DNA of 64,000 bases, from NCBI GenBank assembly GCA_047495785.1, contig JBLDXI010000009.1, positions 992,001 to 1,056,000 of the forward strand. Direction: 5' to 3'. The notes under the pieces were generated by a model. It did no database searches and was not told the DNA's origin. It worked only from the letters and a program-made list of their open reading frames with translations. Positions 1 to 9,751 of this stretch are shown one piece after another. Origin of the DNA: Lepidodermella squamata. Taxonomy: Eukaryota > Gastrotricha. Position numbers and translations under genes: made by a program. How positions within the stretch are numbered: position 1 is the stretch's first letter; each line of letters begins with the position of its first letter.

Positions 1-486
1 AGCCGGAGGCCATGCTTTTGCACCCAGGAGAATGGACTGCTGCAGTCGGGAAAGAAGTGAAAGAGTCACCAAGACTTTATAGAAGTTTTCGAGGTTAGCC
101 AGATCGCGTTCGGAAAACACGTCTTTGACGTTTAGTCCGAGCTTTTCAATCATGGCTTGCCGCACCAGCGTTATATTACTCAGGGCGAAATGCATCGACT
201 TGGAAAGAGTAGTAACTTTTTGTCGAGGAATCACTCCGGGAACGATCCGATTCAAAACAGCGCATAAGATCACTCCATCTCTTAGCATGTTAGCGAATTC
301 TACCAAACTTTGGGATCGGAACAATCTTGGAAAATTTAAATAAATTAGGTCAAATAAATATTTATGAGGGGTGGCTTACTGATGATCAGAAGGCAATATT
401 TTCAGCTCTGAGATCCACTGAAGACACATTTTCCAGTCATCATTGGTGACATTCGACGAAATCCGTATCAACGCCGATCCCGCCAT
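1..486 (-). CDS. VAV: Vav-like Rho guanine nucleotide exchange factor, N-terminal calponin-homology domain (partial)
   Basis: The minus strand holds the first 144 codons of a gene that runs off the left edge. Exon 1 is 486-380, starting at an ATG (MAGSALIRI...); the donor is GTAAG at 379. Exon 2 is 325-1, after a CCAAG acceptor, and phase is kept across the 54-base intron. The protein reads as one calponin-homology domain: WKMCLQWISELKILPSDH, then RDGVILCAVLNRIVPG, then a closing helix with FYKVLVTLSLLS. Order and spacing match the Vav N terminus (LPPSHR, LRDGVLLCQLLNNLLP, FGKVIYTLSALS). In Vav proteins this domain restrains a DH-PH-SH2 module that activates Rho/Rac GTPases downstream of tyrosine kinases. 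Those later domains lie outside the window, so another CH-first protein such as a PIX-type factor remains possible. Confidence 0.75.
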
Positions 487-2235
487 CCGTGTCACGTCTT
501 GAATAATTCTCGTCTACAATTCAAAAGACAAAATTCACGAATTTAGCCTCGCTTTAGTACGGCACAATAACAGTGTGCTTGACGGCAAAAAAGTCTGTAA
601 AATTATCAACTAACTGTCCGATAGTGAATAAATGAACATTAAAACCAAGCAAAACAAAATTTCAATTTGTTAAGAAACAAATCATTGTAAGAATCAAGAA
701 GCAGGGTAGTCGGAAACTATTCGAATAACAAGTAAAAAACGGAAATATCATAGTAACGCAGCCGCTGTACATGTATAAATACGGTAATAGAACAATGTTT
801 AAGCAGGATCTTGATTTACAAATGCTCAATTTATAGTAATCAGCTTCAAATGAGCCAAGATGTGTTGAAAATAATCAACGTAATATTACAAAAAAGACGA
901 TCATATTGAAGAAGACAATTTCTCAACAATTCTCGGATAGCCCACAACTACAGCAAACGACTTGATTTTTGATAGGCTCTTATTTTTTCGTTTAGGAGTT
1001 CATGACCATGAATGGTTGGTTTTTTAGGGCGGTCGTGACATCACATAAATTCGCTGATAATGTTGACAGATTGCCCTCGTTGCCGAGTAGCAGCCCGTCA
1101 AATCATTGAAAAGCACCGAAAAGTGCACAGAATCTTAGCATTTTCACCTAAATTAGCCTTCGCTTTCTTGAATTTCTCGCAAATCAATATCATGAAATTT
1201 AACATTTTCGTGCTAATGATTTTCCACAGCTAAACAGAATGAGCCACTGGGGAAAATGTTGACGATTTTTAGTTTTTAGTTCTGGTGTTTCAAGAAATCC
1301 ATCCAATACTTGGGGCACGCCAAAAATAAATTCCCATCTAAGATCAAGTCGTTTACAGTAATATCAGTTCATCAAAAAATCACATTGTGACCATTGAACT
1401 CTATTGCACTTGAATGCTGCTCTGCTCTGCTTAGCCTATTCCGTGATTCAAGTCAAACAAGAAAGTATGGGATTTCTAAAATGCTGTGAATCACTACGAT
1501 AGATGAATTTTTGCATTCAAATATTCGATGGCAAAGAAATTCTTCCACTGATTGGTCCCAACTGGCAAAATCTGATTCCTTCCAGTTTCCAGTCGTTCGG
1601 AAAGATGAGAGAAATGACATGATTTCGTCAATAATTTAAATAAGCTCTCGGATTAAGTGACATCCTTAGCTTACGTCAGATCTGATTCAATACATTCAAT
1701 TCAAGTAAGCACCGAGTTCCGACACAAAAGACATCATCGAGTTATCATGCCATTAGCTTTCAATGCTTGACGCTGTTTTAGGTCATATGCGACCATAGAA
1801 TTTCAAGAGGCCTGGGACAGAAACTCTCACCCGTTATTCTACGATGTATACGGCATAACAAGTATGTCAGCAGGAAATCAAACGTTAGCATATTTGATTC
1901 TCAATTTATGATAAAAAAAACGCCCACGCGAAATACAACAAAATGATGCAAACTAAGAGATGGATGTGAAGGCAGGAGAGGAAACAAGAGAGAAAACAGT
2001 GCAACCGAAACGGAATGCTGCCACTATAGGAAATAACTTCCACGTAATGTTACAGTTATCAACACGTACGGATCAAGATCAGTCTTTAAAATCAAACATA
2101 AATGAGACGCGAAATTCTTACAAATCATAAATTATTACGCGTTAGCGATAAAATATCCAATTATAAAATCAAGCGATATAGCCGAAGAGGTCAAAGGATA
2201 GACGCACTATTTAATTCTATTAAACGCTGGTCTCC
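487..2235. other. Intergenic stretch without recognised gene
   Basis: About 1.75 kb, AT-rich, between the 5' end of the Vav-like gene and the 3' end of the PPM1D-like gene. No reading frame here resembles a known family, and no RNA gene or repeat array was seen. It probably holds the Vav-like promoter and the phosphatase 3' UTR. Confidence 0.6.
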
Positions 2236-3953
2236 CTACCGACCCCCTGACACGGGTTCCACGGTTTTGAAACCACTTTGAGCGACAGGTTCGTTCGAAG
2301 ATGACGCCGGTGATTTTGGCGATTCATTACCAGCCTTCGGCTTTCCTTTAATTGCAGACAATACGGCTCTCGCAGGCAACGGAGAATTACCAGAGGCAGA
2401 TTTTTCCCCGCAATTTCTGTCATTGCCAGGAGACGAAGGAGGTGATGGAGGCTTCTTTCGCTTATCTGATTTCGCAACAATAGATTCATTTGGCTGTATA
2501 TCGAATAACATGAAATCAGGCTCGGTTTTGTCGCATTTTCTTACCCTGTTTGATCTGACGACGCCATCGATTTGCATCAAGTTCTTCGACCGCTTTGCAG
2601 TTGGCGCACCTTCTTCGCTTGGAATCGGTTGCTGTGCTTTACCCTTAAATGGCACCGTCTTCACCAGCAAACAGTCAGAGCGCAAACAGGGAGCTTGGAT
2701 GGCTTCAGCGGGCCCAACTAATGTGCACACAACGCTGACATTGTCCGATTTTATTTGACGATGCTTGCATATTCTCACAGCTTCCGAAACAAGTTCAGCG
2801 GCGATATCAACATTGGTCTAAGAAGTAAAGAAAAGAAAATTTCAAGAAAATCCGTGATGCATGAAAATCATACTTGAAGAGACTTTCCGCTGCAATGACG
2901 AGAAACGATTTGGGCGGCGTCGTTGGCAGTTATCACATTCCACAGACCATCGGTAGCAAATACTAGAGCAAAATGCTCTCCGGGAATTAGCTTTGTCACA
3001 GATACATCGGCTATAAAAGATAAACCCTCAGAATATTCAAAATAAATTTCATCGTAATCTAACGCTCAGGTGAAACAATATACAGGTCTCTGGACGGATT
3101 GTAGCTCCATAAATCTCCTAATGACAACAATGTTAGAAGCTTGATGATCGCGTCAACAATCATGACTTACCTAAAGAACGGGAGACAGCGAGGAAAGGGA
3201 TGTGTTCGATCTCCGTAGTCATCACTTCCTTGTATGAAAGACGCTCACACGAAGCCAGGGCAGATGGCTTAGGACGGCACCAAACAACACGATTTATACC
3301 CAATCGTGATTCAACAAACCCTCCTGAAGCTTCAATGCGGGACCTTTCACTGGGAGTATCTGGTTTGTGATCCTGGTGTGTCACAGTTTCGATAACAATA
3401 TGTCAATTCTCAATCTCTATTTCTTACCTCGGTTATGTACTTGCCGCTAACGCTACCAGAAGGAGATTTTTGACACAATACAGCAGTGGAATCTCCAACA
3501 TGAGCAACGTATAGTTTATTCTCACGGATTATGGCAACAGTTGCGGTAGATCCAGAGGTACTAGGATAGCCATTAGCTGACTTCGGCCAATTATCTGTAA
3601 AATATAGATTAGACTTTCCTCAGCTGATAAAGACTTGTTTCGAATCCTTTACCTATCTCTTGCCACATTGCTCGGTGGGTTTTCAAAAAGGCTTCCCTCA
3701 TAGCTCGAATTACGCTCTCATCGTCATCAGCCCAGAAATCGTCGAGCTCCGTCAGCTCTTCGAATAGCTTCACTTTAGCAAAGCGAGCCGCATTTTCGCC
3801 ACCATGTCCATCAAAGACGGCAATAAATGCGAATGCCACTGATCCCTTCACAACTTCTTCAAAATGAATTCTAACCGCATCCTCCATGAAATCGCGGTCA
3901 CCTGCACTGACGTTGCAGGTAATTCGTAGTCCCAGCAATTCCTTGGATTCCAT
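2236..3953 (-). CDS. PPM1D: PP2C-family serine/threonine phosphatase, PPM1D/Wip1-like
   Basis: Six exons (3953-3653, 3594-3428, 3372-3171, 3117-3064, 3010-2874, 2817-2236) encode about 480 residues. Metal-binding PP2C motifs are present in order: RDFMED near 20-25, FDGHGG at 47-52, AHVGDS near 131-136, a DHKP-containing third exon, [14 protein letters not shown] near 216-229, ATDGLWN at 260-266 and SDNVSVV near 311-317. These follow human PPM1D closely, including the proline/serine loop [12 protein letters not shown] and the NRVVWCRP segment. PPM1D dephosphorylates DNA-damage kinases, p53 and p38 in the nucleus. The last 150 or so residues are low-complexity, with basic clusters such as [12 protein letters not shown] that could serve nuclear import. 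The ATG at 3953 is preferred on family length; an in-frame ATG at 3977 would add eight residues. Binding residues look intact. Confidence 0.9.
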
Positions 3954-4734
3954 CCTATTAAACATGAATAGAATCATATCACGCGCATTAAATATGATTA
4001 CGCAAGAATTGAAGACATAAGGCCATTCACTTAAGACTAAGATACTTATTTCACTAAGAGTTGTTGGCCAGAAACATGAAAACTGACAAAGGACATGAGG
4101 CGCTAACGCACAGCAAAAAGCCCAAATGGAAATTTAAAATCACGAGTGGAATTGTATAACTCGTGATTTTGAATTGGAAAATTGCTGAGAAAATGCTACA
4201 ATTATCTCAGCTTAATCAAAGTCCTACTCTTCAGCCAAATATTCGAACTCCAATGCGGAGAGACTACCTACAGCGAGAAAATCAAAATATTCGCTTGCAT
4301 TCAAGGTTTAAAATTCAGAACAAAAATTCAGCCAAGAGCAACTAAGCAAGTCAGCAACTCGCAGCTCACTTGGAAGTCCCAGTCAGACAGCAATGGCAAA
4401 GACATTTGTATTTTTATCAACATAGACATTACGAATTACGATACACGATTACATTTCACAACAGCTTTTAAGCACAGACGTCCCAAAAAAGCAGAAAGCA
4501 GACGAACCTGACGCAGTTCTGCCCGCGCAAAAAATTTGAATTCAAAATGTATTAGACACTTATTTACATTTGTGTTGACATGATCAACCATATGTCATAG
4601 TGACATTGAATTGAACATTAATACTAATTTAGCCGCAGTTTATATATATATTTTTTGAATTAAAAATAGCGCGCGTCTCTTGGTCCTCGATGCATATATA
4701 GGTTTCACGCTGGCCTCGTAACAGGCTTTCTTGA
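3954..4734. other. Intergenic region upstream of PPM1D-like gene, with a 12-base hairpin
   Basis: Probable promoter side of the phosphatase gene. It holds a perfect inverted repeat of 12 bases (4136-4147 and 4159-4170, aaaatcacgagt and its complement) with an 11-base loop. Overlapping open frames at 4163-4511 show no family resemblance. Nothing else was recognised. Confidence 0.5.
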
Positions 4735-5095
4735 GGCTTGTGGGAAACTTGTTCGTCGTTCATCGGGACAAACGCCTCGAGATTCGTAGCGGGTGACTCT
4801 TTCAATATCAAGGCTGTTATGGCTGAAAGTTTCATGAGGTTGAAAGGTGAAAAACTAGCTCGAAAGCTTGCCGAATACTTGAAGCAACTCTTCATCAAAC
4901 AGGTGTCTGATTGGACATTGGACCAAATAGACTATAGCTCATATCTATATTTTTATAATTTATTTTTGTGCCACGTCTGCGCCTAACACGGAATTATCGG
5001 TGGCAGGTCTTTTCACTTTACCAACCTAATTCCTGTTTAATCACCAGAGTTGGTGGCAGGGTCTAATATTCATCAACTCATCTATCCATACTTAC
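4735..5095 (+). mobile_element. 5'-truncated LINE 3' end (same family as the copy at 58930-60510)
   Basis: This stretch encodes a LINE reverse-transcriptase C-terminal tail in the frame ending ...LKQLFIKQVSDWT, followed by a 3' UTR. It matches the minus-strand LINE at 58930-60510, whose protein ends LQQFFIEQVSEWTK. The shared DNA includes ctagctcgaaagc and the 3' UTR blocks around tgcgcctaacac and caccagaRttggtg. The left boundary is approximate because similarity fades before about 4800. The copy ends in a degenerate tatccat-type tail near 5080-5095. It has no function of its own. Confidence 0.8.
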
Positions 5096-5496
5096 ATGAT
5101 GAGACGATTCTCAGAGCAACACGCTCGAGATTCCTGCCTTGTCTGGTGGTTAGGGAATCAAAGCAGTTCCATTTGAGCACTTTCCTCTTTCCTTACAACT
5201 CTACTCAAACTATCCTTTTCACTCGTTTCAAAAGCGCTTCTTGTGATGACTTGTGACAGAAATGGTCTCAAATGTCGAGTCTCACTCTTTTGCGAATCAT
5301 GTATCGCCTATGTTGCACGATTGCAGATATGGTTTTCAGTGTTTCTATTCCAAGTGGTAAAATTTTGCAGTGAGAAATACAAGTGTGTGTAAATATTCCT
5401 TTATTTCTATAAATGATCATGACGAATGCGGAGCCTTATGCTTTCTTTCTTCCTTGAATGATATGGATAACTTGAAAACTTTGCATTTAAATTAGT
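5096..5496. other. Intergenic region upstream of VPS36
   Basis: Four hundred bases between the LINE fragment and the VPS36 ATG. No gene was recognised. The last bases (aaattag then t then ATG) form a possible splice acceptor directly before the start codon. Confidence 0.5.
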
Positions 5497-6765
5497 ATGG
5501 ATCGCTTCAGCTGGACTGAAAAAGCAATTTATTCTGCTTTAAACGCTTGTGTAACTCTTGGAGGGGTGACTTTATACGATGGTGATGTTAAAACTGGCTT
5601 TGCCGATGGAGAAGTGCGAGTGAGCCCCAGTCATCTTTTCTGGGCCAAAGACTCTAAATACATCAGTCTCCCGATAAGCTCGATAGTTTTAGCTGAGGAG
5701 GTTAGCGAAGGCTTGTTATTGTCAAAGAAATACTTCGTCATACTTCACCTCGCGGCTGCCCAACCCGATAAAGCTCCTGGCCCATCCACCTACAGCCAGT
5801 TTCATCAAATCAAACTGCGATGCAAGTCTGCTCAAGCGACGAACTCAATTTGCACGGCAATTAAAACCACATTGCAGTCCCATTCAGATAAAGCGTCTGC
5901 GTCCGTCAGCACTGCAGCTGCTGCTACTACTCCTGCCCAGTCTTTGAACCTCCGTGGTGGACTTGTTCGAATAGAACAAGACCTTCAGAAAAAAGATGCC
6001 GCTGCCTCTCGTGACATAGCTGATGCTTTTCAAGATTTTAAAAACTTGATGGGTCGAGCGAATGACATGGTCGAGTTAGCTAAAACTATTGCGGAGAAAG
6101 CCAAACGCCAATCACAGGCGCTGCCCACCGAGCAAAGCAAAGATAACCTTACCAATGACGAGTTGTCAGAGTTCAGGTCTGATTTGCTAGCGCTTGGTGT
6201 CTCGGGCGGAGTATCAAAAGATGATTGTTCATCTGAATCCAATTTCCATGTCCAGCTTGCATCAGAAATGTGTCGACTCCTTGAACCTATTATAAGGAAA
6301 TCTGGGGGTGGCCTGATGTCACTTACGGATGCTTATTGCCGGTTGAACCGTGCCCGTGGCTTGGACCTTGTCTCGCCCGATGATGTTTGTCTTGAATTCA
6401 ATCATGAATTATCTCATCCTTGATCTGGTTTGAAATTTTAATAGGTCCTATCTGCTGCGAAGGTCATGGAGAAACGAAACATGACGTTGCGCATGCATCA
6501 ATTCCATACTGGCGTGCGATGCTTACGTCTTGCTGATGTTGATAGCCGCAAACTCTGCATAGAAACCATGCGTTTACTTGACGCCCAGCCCAAAGGCTGC
6601 TCGATTGATACCTTTTCTGTTTTGTTGTCCATACCTTTCGCAGTTGCGCGCGAGAGACTGTTTGCGGCTGAGTCAGAGGGCTTTGCCTGCCGAGACGAAT
6701 CTGCTGGTGGCTTATTATTCTATCCGAACAAGTTCATACATTTCGAACCTACAGTTGCCTTTTAG
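5497..6765 (+). CDS. VPS36: Vacuolar protein sorting protein 36 (ESCRT-II subunit)
   Basis: Two exons, 5497-6384 and 6445-6765, encode about 402 residues. The N terminus [10 protein letters not shown] matches the VPS36 GLUE domain (residues about 1-135), which binds phosphoinositide and ubiquitin; YDGDVKTGF and [17 protein letters not shown] are family positions. A low-complexity alanine/threonine linker follows, then a coiled segment with [21 protein letters not shown] near 180-200. The C-terminal winged-helix repeats include [23 protein letters not shown] and, across the 60-base intron, VMEKRNM... and [23 protein letters not shown] brings ESCRT-III to endosomes for multivesicular-body sorting. 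I see no inserted NZF zinc finger, as in animal VPS36. The gene is followed 82 bases later by MED31 on the same strand. Confidence 0.95.
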
Positions 6766-6847
6766 CTTGCAGCTTGGCTTCATTTCAGAATAATTATTTA
6801 TTAATTATTGTCCGTTTGATGATTTTAGATTTTTATAAGGACATAGA

Positions 6848-7404
6848 ATGGCTGGTGGGTGCAACTTTATCAAAGCGACTAATAATTTACCATGATACAC
6901 TCTTTTTAGAGTCGGAATCCTGCAAGAAACTACGATGGATTGCCGAGCTAGAATTTGTCCAAATGCTCTCAAATCCGTGGTATTTAAATCGTAGGTCAAT
7001 ATATGTTCTTCCGTTCAAATTTCTCTTGACAATTTTTTTTGAAGATCTAGCCCAAAATGATTATTTGAAAAGGAAAGAATTTATCAATTACCTGAACTAC
7101 TTGCAATACTGGAAGCGCCCTGAATATGCTCAGCACCTAAGGTATGAAAATATACTATTGAAGATATTGATCCAAGTTCGAATGAAATTCAAATAGATTC
7201 CCGCAATGTCTACATTTCCTGGACCTTCTTCAAAATGAAGAATTTCGAAACAACATTGCTAACCAGCAAGTCACAAGGTTCATCGACGATCAGCTGCTTC
7301 TCCATTGGCACAATTACGCTCGTCGCCGGCAAAGATTGCTCGACAGCGAAGCTGCTAAATTCGAGAAGGCGAATGCTTCTATCAAGCCACCTGTCCAACC
7401 CTAA
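6848..7404 (+). CDS. MED31: Mediator complex subunit 31
   Basis: Four short exons (6848-6854, 6910-6990, 7045-7141, 7197-7404) encode about 130 residues. The core is unmistakable: [20 protein letters not shown], then [31 protein letters not shown], and [17 protein letters not shown]. It ends with [15 protein letters not shown] and a short variable tail. MED31 (Soh1) sits in the middle module of Mediator and bridges activators to RNA polymerase II. The first exon is only seven bases (ATGGCTG), chosen because it joins in frame to the acceptor at 6909 to give [12 protein letters not shown] and leaves a normal 55-base intron; this start is the least certain part. A polyadenylation hexamer AATAAA lies at 7467-7472. 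An acceptor-like ttttag at 6823-6828 precedes the ATG. Confidence 0.92.
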
Positions 7405-7577
7405 CTTGACTGTTTTGTTATTTTTATTATACCGGTTGCTCATTTCTCTCTAAGACTACTGTGGCAAATAAAAAATGGATGTGCTTTTCAATCTTGATTT
7501 TATTTTATTTGATCAACTAATTGTTAAATGAAAAACATTAACGAAACCGGTTGAAGTGACCTGAATCCTATTGGTAT

Positions 7578-8494
7578 TTACGAGAGCATTAAATAGGAAA
7601 CAGTTAGCAAGAGCGCTGAAATTGAGCCATCGATAAGTCCGCGGTACTGCGCGCCGTGATTGCAAAGGTTATTGTGACAGCAGGCGTAAGTGATGTTTCC
7701 GTCGCTGCGAGGGCATTCCCCGGCTGAACAGTACTGATTGATTTCCAAGTCGATCAGATTCCGACCATTAATGGCGATGCGCCGGCCAACAGCTACCTCT
7801 TTCTATATGCCATAAAAAAATATAATACCGCAAGGATACCAATCAATTGACTTACCACGCACATGTCGAGACCACGAGGACAACGGCGAATTTTCCGAAT
7901 GAAATAGGTCTTGCAAGCGTAACACTCGAAGCAGCTCAACGTAGTGAAGCGTGAAGTTTGCTTAGGCAGCGCTGGCACGTAAACAGTCTGATTTTCATCG
8001 TTATTTCCCTCGGCACTAACGCGATTGCCATCGACTTGAATTGCAGCTTTTTTCAAGTCGACCGGCTTTCTGGTAGCCGTGGTCGTTGGGTCAGCAGCAG
8101 TTGTTGTTTCGTTCAATTCGGTCGCTGTCGGTTCAGAAGTAGACAAATCTGGCTGCGGTACAGCAGTAGCGTCTTCCGATGCAATTGCCTCCTCGTAAAA
8201 TTGAGCGGGCGCAGTAGTCTCGGCTTTCAGTTTCTTATTCCACAGAAATCGCTCGATCGCATTTTGCTGTTTAACAGGAGTTGCCGCGTCATCATAAACC
8301 TCAAGCGGAGATTCCTCTGCGCCTGCATCGTTGGGAGCCGAATCGCCAGATGAAACAACAGGGTCAGTTGCCAGCGTTTTAACCCGACCCCCGCCAGGGA
8401 GCTCGCTCAGCGCTTTGAGGTTAACGACATCATCTCCGCATGAAAACCTTTGCAGAGTGAAAGATATTAGGTAGACGAAAAAAAATCGGTGCAT
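7578..8494 (-). CDS. Secreted, probably GPI-anchored Ly6/uPAR-type protein with long acidic stalk
   Basis: Two exons, 8494-7856 and 7802-7578, encode about 287 residues. A signal peptide (MHRFFFVYLISF...) is followed by about 165 residues rich in Asp, Glu, Thr, Ala and Pro, with NETTTAADPTTTATRKP as likely O-glycosylated sequence. The C-terminal part carries ten cysteines, starting CFECYACK and closing with CCHNNLCN. The last motif fits the CCxxxxCN signature that ends three-finger Ly6 domains. The final residues GLIDGSISALLLTVSYLMLS are hydrophobic and fit a GPI-attachment signal. I do not recognise an orthologue. Role is inferred as cell-surface; ligand unknown. It is convergent with MED31, with 173 bases between the two stop codons. 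Confidence 0.78.
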
Positions 8495-9356
8495 TTTAAA
8501 CGACGTTTAATAGTTGCGACGAAGCTCTTTGAGTCACCAAACGCCGATTGCTGCAACGCGACTACCAAGTGTATCAAAATTACGTAGTTTTGAAGTGGGC
8601 GACAACACTTGCCATGTGAGCACATGCCACTGCTGTAATCGGATTAAGGGCTACCCTCTGCGCTCCTCGTGGGCGCGCTTCTTTGCGTCAAGTGGCGTGA
8701 TTTCAGGAATTTCGGCTTTATTTGCACTTCGCAACAATCGCGCGTTACCTGATGGGCGGTGTAACTGTATAGCAATGGGAAATGGGCAAAAATAAAAGTC
8801 TCTTCGTTCCCGGTTATAAATTTCAGACGCATTACGTAAGGAAACCGTTTTATTTCAATATCATTGCTTATATAACGCAACAAGATGAATATTTTCATTT
8901 TCAAACAAAGAATCAGGGCAAATTTTAAAGACAATAGAAGTTCTCGATTAATTATTCTGCAGAATGATAAGTATGATAAGTTGTTGTCATTAGTCATCTC
9001 CATCAAAAAGTTGGCGCCAATAATCGAGTGCATTTCGTCGGATCGATTGGAAGATGGCTAACTGACCTGAATTTACGTAATAATGGGGTTCTAATTTTGC
9101 GCGAAGACATTCAATTTCGAAAAGTCGCTCATGAACAATTTTAAAAATAATCTGTGTATCACGTCAAACATGACGGCATTTTATACAAAGTCAGCAGCAT
9201 TCAATTCAGGTTAAGATAGTAAAAAACTGGCGCTATCATATTTCACAGTGACTTGGCACATAATTCAAACAGCGATATCAGATTATTTCTTGATGACGGT
9301 TGAAGATGCATGAAATTATAGCTTTATATTTACACCGCAGATCAACAATGCGACGA
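8495..9356. other. Intergenic stretch, no gene recognised
   Basis: About 860 AT-rich bases between two minus-strand genes. Open frames here (8514-8795 plus, 8644-9033 minus) lack family resemblance and overlap each other. It probably contains the promoter of the Ly6-type gene and the 3' UTR of the EF-hand gene. Confidence 0.5.
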
Positions 9357-9751
9357 TTATTTGGGTTGCGGATTGTGCTTGCCCATGAGCATATCGTGGA
9401 AGTGGTCGTAGGACACCCGCCCTTCTCGAGTCGGATCCATTGAATCAAGAATCTGAAACCCAAGAATTACACGCCGCATTAGAGCATTAAAAATGTACCA
9501 ATGAAAATAACCTCTTCGATATGCTCCTCGCTGATGTTAATTTTAGCTTTATTTTGGTCGAGTAATATTCGACGAATTTCTTGTCGCGTAAGGTAGCCAG
9601 TATTATCGCGATCGCATTCCTTCCATAGGTGCATGATTTCTTTTTCGCTCAGAAACGGGCTTAATTAATAACAATTAATTATACGAAACCAGGAAGATAA
9701 AAATAACGCTTACCCGGCGGTGTTGACGCTCCTGCTGCTCGTACAGCCCAT
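9357..9751 (-). CDS. Small EF-hand protein with N-myristoylation-type start
   Basis: Three exons (9751-9714, 9659-9512, 9452-9357) encode 93 residues, and phase closes at both junctions (exon lengths 38, 148 and 96). The start MGCTSSRS fits the MGxxxS myristoylation consensus, and Cys3 could be palmitoylated, so membrane attachment is likely. Residues 29-40 (DRDNTGYLTRQE) form a canonical EF-hand loop with Asp, Asp, Thr, Gly, Leu and Glu in the expected places. A second helix-loop-helix at 68-79 (DPTREGRVSYDH) keeps Asp1, Gly6 and Val8 but has His at position 12, so it may bind calcium weakly or not at all. The protein is shorter than recoverin or calcineurin-B relatives, which have four hands. 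No orthologue was recognised; calcium sensing at membranes is inference. Confidence 0.8.

Noticed and set aside
3954-3977. Upstream in-frame ATG of the PPM1D-like gene
   Set aside because: It would add eight residues not seen in the family; the internal ATG at 3953 fits better, though it cannot be excluded.
6774-7196. A 140-codon frame read straight through as one protein
   Set aside because: It reads through introns of MED31; splicing gives a conserved protein, the unspliced frame does not.
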